From positions 1 to 57,277 of the forward strand of contig JALKBU010000235.1 of assembly GCA_023091735.1 (NCBI GenBank): DNA of 57,277 nt, given 5' to 3'. The stretch is from Trichomonas tenax. Taxonomy: Eukaryota > Parabasalia > Trichomonadida > Trichomonadidae. The notes beneath the pieces were generated by a model. The model had not been told where the DNA came from. It worked only from the letters and a program-made list of their open reading frames with translations, and ran no database searches. Position numbers and translations under genes: made by a program. Shown one piece after another: positions 1-12,600 of the stretch; position 1 is the stretch's first letter; the number at the start of each line of letters is the position of its first letter.

Positions 1-140
1 TTAACCATGCATAAATATCGATGTTTTCTTACCAATTACCAGTTAGGTATATGCTCGTTGATGATAGAGTTGTGGCTCGTCAACAACACTAACCTGGATG
101 TATTGGTTAGACTACAAAGATATTTATAACACTTTTTATA

Positions 141-230
141 AAGGTGACAATTTTCCCGCGCAAAAAGTGACAGTTTATTCATGAAAAATGACTTTAAGGT
201 TCCCCTGTCACTTTTTGGTGTTCACTTTTG
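141..230. promoter_or_regulatory. Cluster of GTGAC motifs around an E2F-like box
   Basis: AAGGTGACAA (141-150), TTTCCCGCGC (152-161), AAAAAGTGACAG (162-173), CTGTCACTTTTT (205-216) and TTCACTTTTG (221-230) lie within 90 bp. The third and fourth form an inverted repeat. The same two ingredients, AAAAGTGAC and TTTCCCGC, recur upstream of the TRPML-like gene at 30097-30157. TTTCCCGCGC matches the animal/plant E2F consensus. No start codon with a good ORF follows nearby, so this may be the promoter of a lost gene or of one left of the window. The regulatory role is inferred. Confidence 0.35.
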
Positions 231-2801
231 TCATAGACTCGCAATTAGTCCACCTCTCTTACATTCTTTGAGATCCTTTGTTTCAAGGGAGACTAAATCG
301 AATTAGTCAACTAAAGTTTTGAATGGGATGGCAATCATGATGCTTTTATTGGATTATTAATCGCTGCGAGTGGAGCGACGGCGGAGGCATGAGCATTGAT
401 CTAAATGTTGATAGATTGCAGTGTCAATGGGTGGAGATTTTTGAACCAAAGGAACTGGATAAAATATAATGCAGACTAATTATTCAAAAGCCCTTCTCAC
501 TCCCTTCCTCGCAATTTTTTTTTTTTTTTTGATAAAATTTATATGGTTTATTCCATGTGGCATAGGGAATATACCCTATTAAGGACTAAGCTTGGTGAGC
601 CTAAGTTCTCAAGATTTCAAAATTGGAAAATTATCATATGCCTGATTTCAAATCTGACTTCACATGACAAATATGGCATAACGGTTAGGATCACTGACAT
701 AACCCATGCTGGATTTAATTCCAGTTATGATCATTTTTTAACCTTTTTTATTAACATTATGCATTTTATAAACATGCATTATTATTCTAGTTAATGTCTG
801 GACGCACATGCATTTGCATTATTTTCTGTCATCTAAACATACCTAACCCAGTAAATAAAATCAAATTATTGGAAGTTCATTGATGAGTTAACTGATACTT
901 TGCTAATACTTATGTACAAAATGAAGCATTCAATAGTTCTCGATGTCTTCTATTAATATAATTTGAATGAAAGACAAATTTATTCGATGTGAAAATTGAT
1001 CAATTTCTGGTGGATTCTATAGTATTTATAATATAACAATTTATGACAATGTATAGAAATATAACCCAAATGTAATCCATGAATTGCAGAGGTAAATATA
1101 GTATCTAAACAAAAATATATTAACTTTTTGCTAACAATGAAAATATTTGGCGGAAATTATTAGTTTCGATTCAGCTAAGTGTGCAATTTTCAACGAAACC
1201 AAAATAACAAACAAATAATATTATGATGAAGTATTTTGTCACTTTTATATCATTTGACAAAGACGTTAATTTTTGACATACATCAAGTGCTGAGCCCACA
1301 ACATAGATACACAAAGCCAATTATCGTGGGAGCTATGCATCGTATCTTGATACCCAATATATAGAAAAATCAGTAAAATTTCTTAAAATGACGAAATTTC
1401 ATCACCAATCTACCTATTCCTTCATCGATACCATCAATTAATGTTGAGTATATTACTATACATCAATAATGTATGTATATATTTTTAGAAAACATCGCAT
1501 ATATAGTTAAAATTAGTTAAATCTAATTCGTATCTCCAAAAGTTAGGTTGCTGCAGCGTTCATATTGCAGATACAGGTTCATGTCTATGTTATTACTATA
1601 CCTACGAAAGATGATGCAATAAAACTGATTACAAATATTTTTATATATAATGACTAAAAGAAGCTTATGAACATATATAAAAGCCAAAATAATTATATAT
1701 TGCTCGCTTAATAATGCAAAATTCCGATTTTAAAAAAAAAAACATTATTAACTTCAATATAGTTTTGATTATGAATTACTAACTGATTCATTACATATGT
1801 ATATCTAGTAGTTAAAAGAATTTTTATGTGCGTTTAGCTGTTACACAATAGGACATAAAGATAATCTAAACTTTTTCCATCCGAGGGATAACCTTAAAGA
1901 ATGAGAAGGTCTTTATTATTCAACAGATTAATATTCTTATTGAGTTTTCATCGGATTTGTGTGTTACTCCATGCATATCTGTGAATTATTAAGTCAAAGT
2001 TGGTATGAGTCGACAATTTTTTCCTTCCGACATTTCTATATTCGGAGAAGGAATCCTCTTACCCACAACATCCAATGGTACCATTTTCTGGTAAATTTGC
2101 CGTGATAACACACATCCCATCATTTTTTGCTGATAAATTATTCAAAATTTTATGTAATGATGTTTGACTAAAAAGGACTTTGTTTATCTGTTAAAATTAC
2201 CCATGCGATTGTACATTTACTGTGCGAACATTTGATTGCAACTTAGAATCACTAACAAATCTCTGTTTAGGGAGTTAGAGTGAGTAATCAACAAAATAGA
2301 CATTTTCTAGCCATGGATATATTGGAGCATGAATTTTAGGCTTCAATAACTACATTTAACAGGGGATTGTCGTCATTTTATAAGCAACATTAAATCATCC
2401 AACTAGAGTTATAGAGTATCATCATATCATGATTTCGATATGCAACATAATAAGTAAATAGACCATTTCCACATTTTCAAATTGAATCATATCATAACAT
2501 GTTTGTAAGCCATCTAACTATTAAAAATAGAAAGACCTCATCTAGCTTTGATTAATGGAGATACTATTATTTAAATAAGAAAATATCAAATATTTTGCTC
2601 AATAAATCAAAATCAGAGCTTGTCATTTAGAGAATATATAGAAATTGGAAAGCATAATATATTTATATTATTGGCTATTGAAAGCCTTTTTTTTGGAAAA
2701 AAAAAATCTTCTAAAGAAAATAAAAATGCGATATTTTGATAGTATGTAAAGAGCAAATAATAGAAATAGCAAAATTAAAGATTTACAAATAAATGTAATC
2801 C

Positions 2802-2812
2802 TAAAAGTGACA
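2802..2812 (+). promoter_or_regulatory. TAAAAGTGACA motif at eIF4E-like start
   Basis: TAAAAGTGACA ends one base before the ATG at 2814. The same core (AAAAGTGAC) lies 22 bp upstream of the talin-like ATG, in repeated copies upstream of the TRPML-like ATG, and at the 5' end of the decayed surface-protein gene. Trichomonad leaders are commonly very short, so a motif here is compatible with a core promoter element. No transcription data support this. Confidence 0.35.
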
Positions 2813-2813
2813 A

Positions 2814-3431
2814 ATGAGCGAAGAAACACATCCATTATCGAGTACGTGGAAATTCTATTACTATGAGCGCCCCGCAAACATGGAGGACTACATAAAGAGC
2901 ATCCACGAAATCGGTTCTTTCAAGACGATCGAAGATTTCTGGAGCTATTACTCGCATATGATTAGACCAGACAAATTGAAGCCAGATTACTCGATTCAGA
3001 TGTTCAAGGATGACTACAAAGCGATGTGGGAAGACGAAAATATCAAAAATGGCGGCCATATAACTATCAGACTGAAGAAAAATATGTTTCCTTTCGCTTG
3101 GGAGAAATTAGTACTAAATATGATTGGTGAACAGATTTCTGAGTCAGTAATCGGTGCTGTTGCGTCGTCAAAACAGAGAGGTGACTCGATTGAATTATGG
3201 CTTGATTTTAAATCGTCAGATCCAATGGTCAAAGAAGCCGAAAAACTCGATATTATTAGAATTCTCATCGAAAAACTAAATATTGTCGGAAAATTGAGGT
3301 TCGAGTTTACAGATTTCGATCAATTCAAGTCAGAAAATCCGAACGATAAGAAAACATCAGAATTTTACATGCTCGAGGATGGATTGGTTAAGCGTGTCGA
3401 ATTCCAGCCACAGAAAAAGCCTCAAGCTTAA
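2814..3431 (+). CDS. eIF4E-like mRNA cap-binding protein
   Basis: The 205-residue protein is close to the family's usual length and should bind the m7G cap to recruit or repress mRNAs in the cytoplasm. The opening HPL..TW at residues 6-12, EDFW (40-43) and MWEDEN..NGG (71-81) align with human eIF4E HPLQNRW, EDFW and MWEDE..RGG. Trp72-Glu73 therefore match human Trp102-Glu103, and LWLDF around residue 129 matches the Trp166 region. At the position of human Trp56 there is Tyr26, as in class II (4EHP) proteins. This suggests altered cap affinity or a repressor role, though divergence alone could explain it. The Trp after GG (human Trp113) is also absent (Ile83 after GGH). The gene converges on the dynein-like gene with about 208 bp between stops. 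Family confidence is high; class is uncertain. Confidence 0.88.
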   Translation: MSEETHPLSSTWKFYYYERPANMEDYIKSIHEIGSFKTIEDFWSYYSHMIRPDKLKPDYSIQMFKDDYKAMWEDENIKNGGHITIRLKKNMFPFAWEKLVLNMIGEQISESVIGAVASSKQRGDSIELWLDFKSSDPMVKEAEKLDIIRILIEKLNIVGKLRFEFTDFDQFKSENPNDKKTSEFYMLEDGLVKRVEFQPQKKPQA

Positions 3432-3639
3432 TTTTCCTTTTTTTTTCAAGATTTAACTTTGTGTTCAGTATTTCAGACCCAGCTCTTGATCAAACTGTTC
3501 AATATTATACAATATATATAATTGTTTCAAATAAATATAGCTTATATAATCATTTAAACAAATTAGTCATTATGCATACTTTCAATCAAACAAGCAAAGC
3601 ATAGATAAACAAAATACATACAATTTTTAATATAAAAGG

Positions 3640-6600
3640 TTATATTTCTACGAAACAGATATCAGACTCGATAACAAGTCTCGGTGGTAGTGTGTGGTTT
3701 GTTTCTACAAGTAGAAATAGCTTGGAAGTCTCTCTCCATGTGCTTGGAGAGTTTTGTAACAAAAAGTTTGATAAATCTTGATAAAACTTTGGGTTTTCGT
3801 TAAAGCAAATGAAGTAAACACTCTTTCCTCTGAGTGTACAGACATCCAGCTGTGATACATAGTTTCTAATGTCAGAGTCTCCTTCGATATTCACAACGAC
3901 ATCAGACTTAACTTTCTGGATGTAAAACTCAGCAGCTTGTGCGATTTCGTTGAAGTGAAGGATATTAACTTTACCAGGAATGAATTCTGCAGGTTTGATG
4001 CCACTTAGTTGTTTGATTCCCCATCTGTGATGTTGTGCGAATGTTGCACAAATATGTTTTTGGACGAAATCGAATTTGTTTTCATTCTCTGGACATGAAT
4101 TTATCATTCTTGTGATTTTCTCGAATGGGAACAAGTAAAGACTGCTTTTCTCATAAGTGTTCTGTATGTCTGTAATGAATTGCTGGATCTTTGTTGCTGT
4201 TTCACAGACAGTTTTGTTTTCTTCGATTGATTTTTCATACAATGCTTTTGTTTCTTGGAATCTTTTCTCTGTGTTCATCATAACAATCGATTGGAGTTGA
4301 ACGTCATCGAGAACTGTGCTGTCCGCTGAATGCACTCTTTCCATCTCCGTTTCGAGGCTCTGAATTGAGTTATAAAGTCCTTCTCTTTGTCCATGAGAGA
4401 TTTGCTCTGTTTTCGTGAGCTTCTCCAAAATGTCGATGGAATTCGTGTTCTTGAGAATGACTGATTCAGTCTTCTCCAAGTGGACATTGTTGCAGTGAAT
4501 GAATATAACACCTGTTGGGATGTATTTCAGAGGTTTGTCGACGAAGAAAATAACTCTGAAATTGTAATCGATGACGATTTCGCAATTGTCGATAACTCCT
4601 TTTCGTGCCGATTTCGAGCCAAGACATGTTAGGAACTGGTTGTCTAATGTTTCCTGGTTCGCATGCTTTATGACTAAAATGTTTCCATTCGTTGCTGCTG
4701 CTTTGATGTCTTCAATGAAACTCTTACATGAAGTGTCTGTGTAAGTGAACGTGAATCTTCTCTGTAATGTTGGCGCTGCTTGCCCAGTATCACCTCCGAC
4801 AATAGAGAACTCTGTTCCATGCGGATCATAGCAGCAGATGAGTCTGTCGCCAGAGATTAATGAAATGATCAACGGATCTTCTGTTCCGAAGATGTTCTTC
4901 AGAGAAATGAAGAATGTTGGATCTACGAGTGAATCATTGAATATTCCGTTGACTCCGACTTCAAATTGTCTTCGAAGTGGACCTGGAATCATTGGCAAAC
5001 ATGCAATTTCTGCTGTTGATTTAACTAAGAAAGGAACTTGATTTTTTGCGTAAACTTTCTCGCCGTTGATGAATTTGTGCAAATCTTCTTTGATGTCAGG
5101 GAAAATGCTTGCTGTTGTCTTTGCTTTCGATAAGAACTCAGATCTCTTCTTAAGCATTTCTTCTTCTTTAGTTAATTTTTGAATGACTTCATCTCTTCCT
5201 CTTTCATGCATTTTGAGGTCTTCTTTTGCTTCTTCTATTCTCTTCAGGATTTTCTCGTATTCTTCGATTCTTCTTTCGATTGTTTTCGTGTGTTCATCCA
5301 TTTGTATTTGGACTGTTGCTTCGAATTTAGTTGATTTAGTGTGCGTTAGAACAGCTTGAAGCCATTGAAGAAGACAAAGACAGCAAGAATCCTTTTGGAA
5401 CTTCTCTTCAACCAAAAGTGGATCCTTCATCCTTACATCCAACTGCAGAGCGACATCTTTCCTGATAGTGTTTGGATCGAAAACAAGCAAAACTTTGTTG
5501 AATCTTCCAACTCTCAAATAACCTCTTGCTTCGGCCCAATAATCACCGTCACTTCTCGGGGTGAATTCGTGTAATGCGCAGAAAGTGTTAAACAAGTGTC
5601 TGACTGGCTCTGGAGGGTTCTGTTGGATGTAGAGTTTGTATTGTTCATCCTGCGTGAATGCTTTTGCAGCAACTTTTGTAACCGCTTGATAATTCGCGAA
5701 TGTTACTTGAGAATCATTCTTCTTGTATTCATCATACAGCAATTCTCTTTCTTTGAGCTCTTCGAGTTCTTTCTCACATCTTTCTTTTTCTTTCTCTAAA
5801 CTCGCCAAGAACTGAGTTCTGAATTCGATCGCTTCGATGTGATTTTGCAGGAATGTTTTATCGATTTCTATTTGTGATGTTATTGACAAAACAAGCGATT
5901 CATTATCTTTAATTGCTTTTTCAATGGAACTGATTACTGCCAAAACTTTCGATGTGAATCTCTTTCTCTGAGTAATGAAATCTTGAACAACTTTAGTCAG
6001 GAAATTATATTTCTGGATAATTATGTTGAATTGTGTTTGAATTGGAACAAAATACTTTGTTTTGCCTGTTTTCATGAAGTTAAACACCAATTTCAAGAGC
6101 GTAACATCAACTTCTGGAACAATACTTGATCTGTCCCACAAATTAAATGAATAAATGTTCTTGAAATCAATTTGATTCCTTTCTGATATAAATGTGACAA
6201 AATGAAGTTTCCTGAACATGTGCATCGCAACGTATCTAAATGCGCTGCCTCTAATTGTGTAATTTTGCTTTGCTGGAGCATTTTTGAGCAGGAACATTGA
6301 TGATTTGTTGCTGAACGAAAGCTGCAATCTTGTGCTTGTTCTCTGTTCACTAATCTTGAATTTCTTCTTCGAGTTTGTTGCCTTTATTCCTGGTCCTTGG
6401 TTCTTGTTTTCTTCTTCATTATTGGGATCGAACTTTGCTGTTTCCTGTGATATCAATCCCGCAAATGGGAACTTGCAGACAGTGAAGAGACTCGAAGTTA
6501 CTGCTTCATTTAATGATTTCATCGACATCGCTTTTATAATGTATTCCAACATCGAATTTTTGAGTTTATCATAGATCATTTGAAGAAGATTTTCGACTGG

Positions 6601-9600
6601 ATTTCTCATTAAGAGAACATAAATTTCACTTGCTGTTATTGCATTAAGAACTAATTGCCATAAGTTATCATTTGGAGTGTATCTGAGAAGTTTTGCGTTC
6701 ATTATTTTGCAGCCAAGTTCAATGATATATTCATAGTCGCATCGCATATCATCGACAATCAATGGATGCGAATATGGTGTTGTTAGACAATTGATAACAT
6801 AAGAAAGGAACAGATTTCCATCATCCGTAAGAACTATTTCATCAAAGTTCTCGTGAAGCTTTGATTGAACGAATTGAGTGAATTTTGGATCTTCTTGATT
6901 CGTAATGAAATAATCTGTGTCATTTGATGTCGTCATCATGAACTTTGGCGACAAGAATCCATTTTTGTGGTATTCAGGAATGAGTTTGTTGAGATTATAC
7001 TGAAGATAACTGACATATCCATCAGTTGTGGGATCTTTAAAGTTGATGACTTTTCTTGCGAGCAAACAAAGAAGATGAAGATTTCCATACTTTGGAATCA
7101 ATTCATAGCATTCTTCTAAGACAGAGTCGAAGTTCTGAATTGCTTTAATTATCATCTTGTTTGCTTGCGGATCGCGGCGAATGAGAATTGATCTTGAAAT
7201 GATTTCGTGGGAGATTAACTTCATATCACTTAATTGATACTTCGGAATCTTGAACATGAAAACTGCATCTTCTATCTGGTGTTCACATGAATCTCCTGTG
7301 AGAAGGAATATGAAGTTGTGAAGCTTAACAACAGTGTTATTCATAATGATTGATTTGCATTTGATCATCGACAAAATGAAACCATAAAGATCTGTTTCTT
7401 TGTTTGGCATCGGATCAAAGACAATCAATGTTGGTATTTTGAGTGTTGGTTCGATGCCATCTTCAATGGATATTGTGGAAATAGAGCTGATCATGTCAAT
7501 GAACCATTCAAGTGTTATTGCGTTTCCGTTAATTCTAACACTTGAGAAATTAGGTTCAATAAATGCAGTATCGCAAATGTAGTTTATAATTGTTGTTTTC
7601 CCTGATCCTGTTGGTCCCTGAAGGAAGCAATTGACTTTGTTCTGGAGCATGATTGTTAAGTTCTGAACAGAGTGCAAAAACTGCATGCAAGGAATGTTCG
7701 TGAACTCTATTGGTCCGCAATATGTTGGCATAAACTTGTCGAGCAATGTTTCATCGACAACAGCAAGATCGTACGATTTCTTTATCTCATAGATTTCAAT
7801 TGGCTTGAATGTTGTCTTGTATGAATAGTCAATGATATCCTTCTTGAAAAGATGCTCAATTTCAAGAGCCGCTTTGATCTTTTTTGAGTATTGTCTATAG
7901 TCGTCTTCTGTTTCGAGATACTTCGAATTCGACCAAAATATCGAAATGCCAAGAATAATATACAAAGCATTCGTTGTCTCTGGTCTGTATGTATTGCAGA
8001 AACACGTGAATATCTTGAAGAAACTCTGCAATTGCAAAGGAGTTGAAATGAGTTCATTTGCAATGTTTCTGACTGTTTCCTGCATCTGTTCATCAAACTG
8101 AACATTGTCATTGATGAGCCAGTAATTGAGCAAATCGCTGAACGTAACAAGCGGCTGAGTGAACGAAATGATTGGAATCGAAATCTGTGATGCGTTGACA
8201 ACAGGTTCCATCAATTCGAAGATAATGATTGTGTTAGAACCGATTGACATCAATGAATTCAAGCCTTCACAGACCATACTGTTCTCAATTATTGATGTTG
8301 AGTGATAAAGGAACGGATTCGCGAACGGCACAAGTAAGTGATAAACGCATTTCTTGTCGCTTGTTTGAACAAGCATCGCTGTCAAAACATTGACCCAACT
8401 TTCACTTGTGAATGCGATATAATAATATTCCAATCCCAAAGAAAGCGTTGCTGCTTCGATTACTGTTGAAGTCCCTGAGAATGGAGGTCCACTCATCAAG
8501 AAAACTCTTTGCTTTGTGTTGATCAACTCTGTGATTTTGTCGAAGTTGTATTTAAAGGCTTTTGTTTGAAGCAAGTTCTTCCTGACATTGAGTGTCTTCT
8601 TTGGTGTCTTCATTATCATCTCTTCAATTGTTATCTTTGATTCTTTGATCAATTGCTCTGGAACAACTTGTTTGAAATTGGATAAAAAGTTAAACTTCAG
8701 TTTTCCTTTGGAATTCTCGAATGAATAATCGAAATACTGCTGAATGAGATAAGGATGCATGTACTGAGTTAGTTGCAACACAGCAAAAGAAACTTCGTTT
8801 GATTGCGTTGGGAATAAAGTGTTTCCAATATTCTCGAGATGTTTGTTGTAATCATCCTTATCAATAAAAATGAGAGAGCACATTGCCTTTATAAGATCTG
8901 ATATCAGCAATGTTGTTGCTGTACAGAAGAATGGTTTGTCGGTGTCGAACATTGAGAATTCGAAGAGCTGAATTTGCTTCATTATCTGGATTTCATCGAT
9001 GCAAACGAAAACGTTGATTTTTGTCAAACTTTCTATTAATTGAGGTATTCTAAATATTGACATTGTCTTTGTTGAATGGAGCAGTAACAAAGACCTCCCT
9101 GTTACATAGCAGAATAACTTTGTGGCAAGGACAGAAACAGCACTAAGAGCAGAATGAATTAAGATTGGATGTCCAATTTTGATTTTGTCGATAATGTTGC
9201 AGAATGTGTTGTGTAAAACTGGCGAAAACATCGCTGTGTTAACACTTGAGACTTGGAAGCAGTAATCAAGTGATATGGAATTTGAAATGATTGTAACGGT
9301 TTTGTTTTGCTTGTCAACATTCAGATGCAATGGATTTTGGACTTTGTTTAGAGTTTGTTTGTAAGAAAGCAAAATCACTCTTTGTTCATCAGAGATGTTT
9401 TGGTTGTCGATGCTCATATTGGGATCGTTTAACACTGCAAGAATCTTTAACTGCAATGGAAGTCTCGAAAGAGAGATTTCATTTTCTAAATACTTGAAAA
9501 AGAGAGTCTTCATTGTGTTGATTATTGTTGATTCGATAATCGGAACTTGAGATATCAAAGGAACTAAAAGATTGATTCCTGCTTCGAATGTCAAAGAATC

Positions 9601-12600
9601 ACCGTTTTCGAGAACGATTCCATATAGATTTCCATCATGAACAACCCACACTTCGATTCCTTGGAACATAATGGAGAGAACTGACAACTTCACGCCAATG
9701 TCATCGCTGAATGTTTCAACGATTTTGACATCAGGAATCAGAGACATTCTTGGAGAGATGTTTCTGAATGAGATAATTACTTCAATGAATTTTGATCTCA
9801 GACCAATAGCGGATGACTCCGTCTCTTTAAGAGCAGTAACATAATCGTTGTTGTCACAAAACTTAATGAGAAGTGGATCTTGTCGGATTTCGAGAATGAA
9901 TGCTATCCAGTCATTCTTAAGCTGATTCAAACTCTTCAGTTCGAAATTCATTGCACTTCTGATATGTTTATCAATCTCATAAGAAGACAATGGATTCAAA
10001 AGTTTAATGTGCTCTTGTAATGAAATGAATTTATCAAGAGTTCTCATCATTCTTACGATTTTAGCGTGCATTTTGACAGCGAGTTCATTCTTTGTGTCTT
10101 TGAGTTGAACGCCGAAGATGATATTCTTTAGTATTCCTTGGTTATACTTCAAATCACTCATCATTTGATCTGCCTTGGAAATGTAATTATTCTCATCAAT
10201 CAATATCTTCATTCCATTGATTGTATCACGAACATTTATCAACTCGAGATCAGCTTTGTCTTCGCCTTTCGATATGTTGTATAACTCTGTGATTCTTGGG
10301 ATTTTTTCGATGATATTCATTTCGTTGAATTCTGTCAAAGTCATGTTTTCGAAGTCTTTTCTTCCGATAATATCCTCCAATGTCTTTCTGTGATGTGCTT
10401 TAATCTTGTCCGATAATATCTGTGCAACCATTTTGAAGATTGGAAGTAGGCATTCGAGATCATTCTTTACGAAAATGAGAGATTTCATTGAGTTATGATC
10501 TTTTGCAAATTCTTTTGTTAACTTTCTTAAAGTTAAAAGCCATCCATTGATGTCATCTTTGATTTGATTGGTGTTTAGCTGCTTAATTGGTATTTCAGAC
10601 CACTTCTTCAGCATTTCTTGATACATTGTAATGACTTTCCATAACTTGACACGCGGTTCTTCGTCAATGATATTTTCGTTTGATTCTTTCAGTTGTTTTT
10701 CGATTTCTTGTATTTTTATAATCTTTTGTTCTAAGTGCTTCAGATATTCTGTTTTCTGTTCTCTAACAACAAAATTCTTTTCATTAGCAAGATCTTCTTG
10801 TGTTTTCTGATGCTCTGCCTTCAACTGTTCCATCATATTTGGCATATTTTCGATATACTCTCTGCCAACAGTTGTTGTAATTGTAATTGCCTGACCCAAC
10901 TCTATATCAATGAGAAGTGGCCAAAATTTGATATTAAGGATGTTAGTGACAGTATCTGCATCTAATCCATAGTATAAATTAAAAAGCAGATCATATAATT
11001 TCATGATATATTCTGCCTCAATGTCAAGCTGCTTTCTTTTCTCAGGGAGCTCATCAAGAACTGCTTTCCTCGCTGCCCATTGTTCTGGAGTTGTTATTTC
11101 TCTCTTAAATAACTTGAGGACTGATTCATACTTTCCATTGAGTTTGGTGATCTTCGATTGAAGATCCTGATTAACGATATCCATTACCATAACTCTCTTT
11201 TTCTCGACACATTCAAAAATTGTGTTCTTGAAATCATTGAAATTCAACTCGAACAAACCAAGATTGATGAATGATGGGAAGTAATGCAAAAAGAAGTCTT
11301 TCTGAGGAATAAGTCTGGTGAGGAATTTGAAGGTATCATCGATATTTGGAATATAATCAGTCTCAAAGAAATCGAAGATGTCACTTGTTTCTTTCTGCAT
11401 GATTGGAAATGCTTCATTAACGTGTTTAACATGATCGATAACTAACTCATTGATTAAATTGCTATAAGGATTCAAGTAATCCTGCATGAAATCTTGTTTA
11501 ACTGCAAGAAGAGGAGGAATCAAATGTTCCAAATTATTTCTTTTCATGAAAATCTGAAAAGCAGATTCTTTGATGTAATGCATTTCAGCTGCCGAAGACC
11601 TTTCAAAAATGACTGCTGCAGGATTAATTAGCTTCGAGAGAACATCAGGAACAATGTTATAAAGTTCTTTCATAACATTTTCCATTTCAGAAACTTCATT
11701 TCCTAAATCAATCAAAAACATTGGTTTGATATTTGTTATATTGTTGTCTGATATTGTTGGTGATAACGTTGTGAAACCATCAAGAGAAACATGCGATGTT
11801 TCTAGTTTTTTCCAGTTATATGTGAATAATTTCTCGAAATATTCTTTGTTATAATCAATGAGTTCTAAAATCATTTCACGAACCATCATTTGAACTCTCC
11901 ATAAAACACGATGAAAAATAGATGTTTCTGGTGCAGCGAATTGATAATATGGATGAAGCGTTGCATCTGCTATAAGATTGACGTCATTATGTGAATCAAT
12001 GACATCTGTGAGAGTGACAACCAGCATCTTTGCAACATTATCAGAAAAACCTTCTATGAATGAAATCAACCATTTCTTGAATTCACTGATTAGCGGCAGC
12101 CATTCGCTTATTAACAGTTTCTTGTTTGATATAAACTCGTGTAATTTATATATTATTGTTTCTTTGTCTTCTAATATCATTAACTGGGTTTGCTGCAGAG
12201 CTTTGAGATAAATATTGACCGAATATGACAAAGGAAGATGCTTCATGACATCTAAGTTTTCTGCGTAATTCGTGTGCACCAATAATGGATCTTTTAATTG
12301 CTTTGGAGTGTATCTAGATATATCTGCGCCGATACTATTAAGAATACTCACTGCTTCATCAACATCATCTGATTGAACTTCGGCTCTAACTGCAAACATT
12401 TTTTGAACTCTTTCAGCAACAACTAAAGCATCCTTTGGCATTTTAGCACGAAACTCTGGCCTGATAAATGACAAATAGTCCTCTCCATCCAAATTATCAA
12501 GGAACTCATCTGTTCTAATAGAATTTTCAAAATTTTTTCTAAGTTTTTCTGCGAGTTTAACTCTTTCTGCTAAATTCTTTTCATTATCGTCATTAAATTT

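Larger units (their letters stand above)
1..2813. other. Left spacer, no supported gene
   Basis: This stretch of about 2.8 kb is AT-rich and holds no open frame that looks like a protein. The longest plus-strand ORF (543-794, 83 codons) has no recognisable motif or coding character. The only structured part is 141-230, where GTGAC/GTCAC motifs cluster in both orientations around a GC-rich TTTCCCGCGC box (separate entry). A GC-rich island, unlike its surroundings, lies at about 361-390. Long A or T runs occur at about 515-530 and 1731-1742. Confidence 0.6.

Noticed and set aside
543..794. 83-codon plus-strand ORF in the left spacer
   Set aside because: No motif, AT-rich composition as in the flanking non-coding DNA, and no promoter-like motif near its start.
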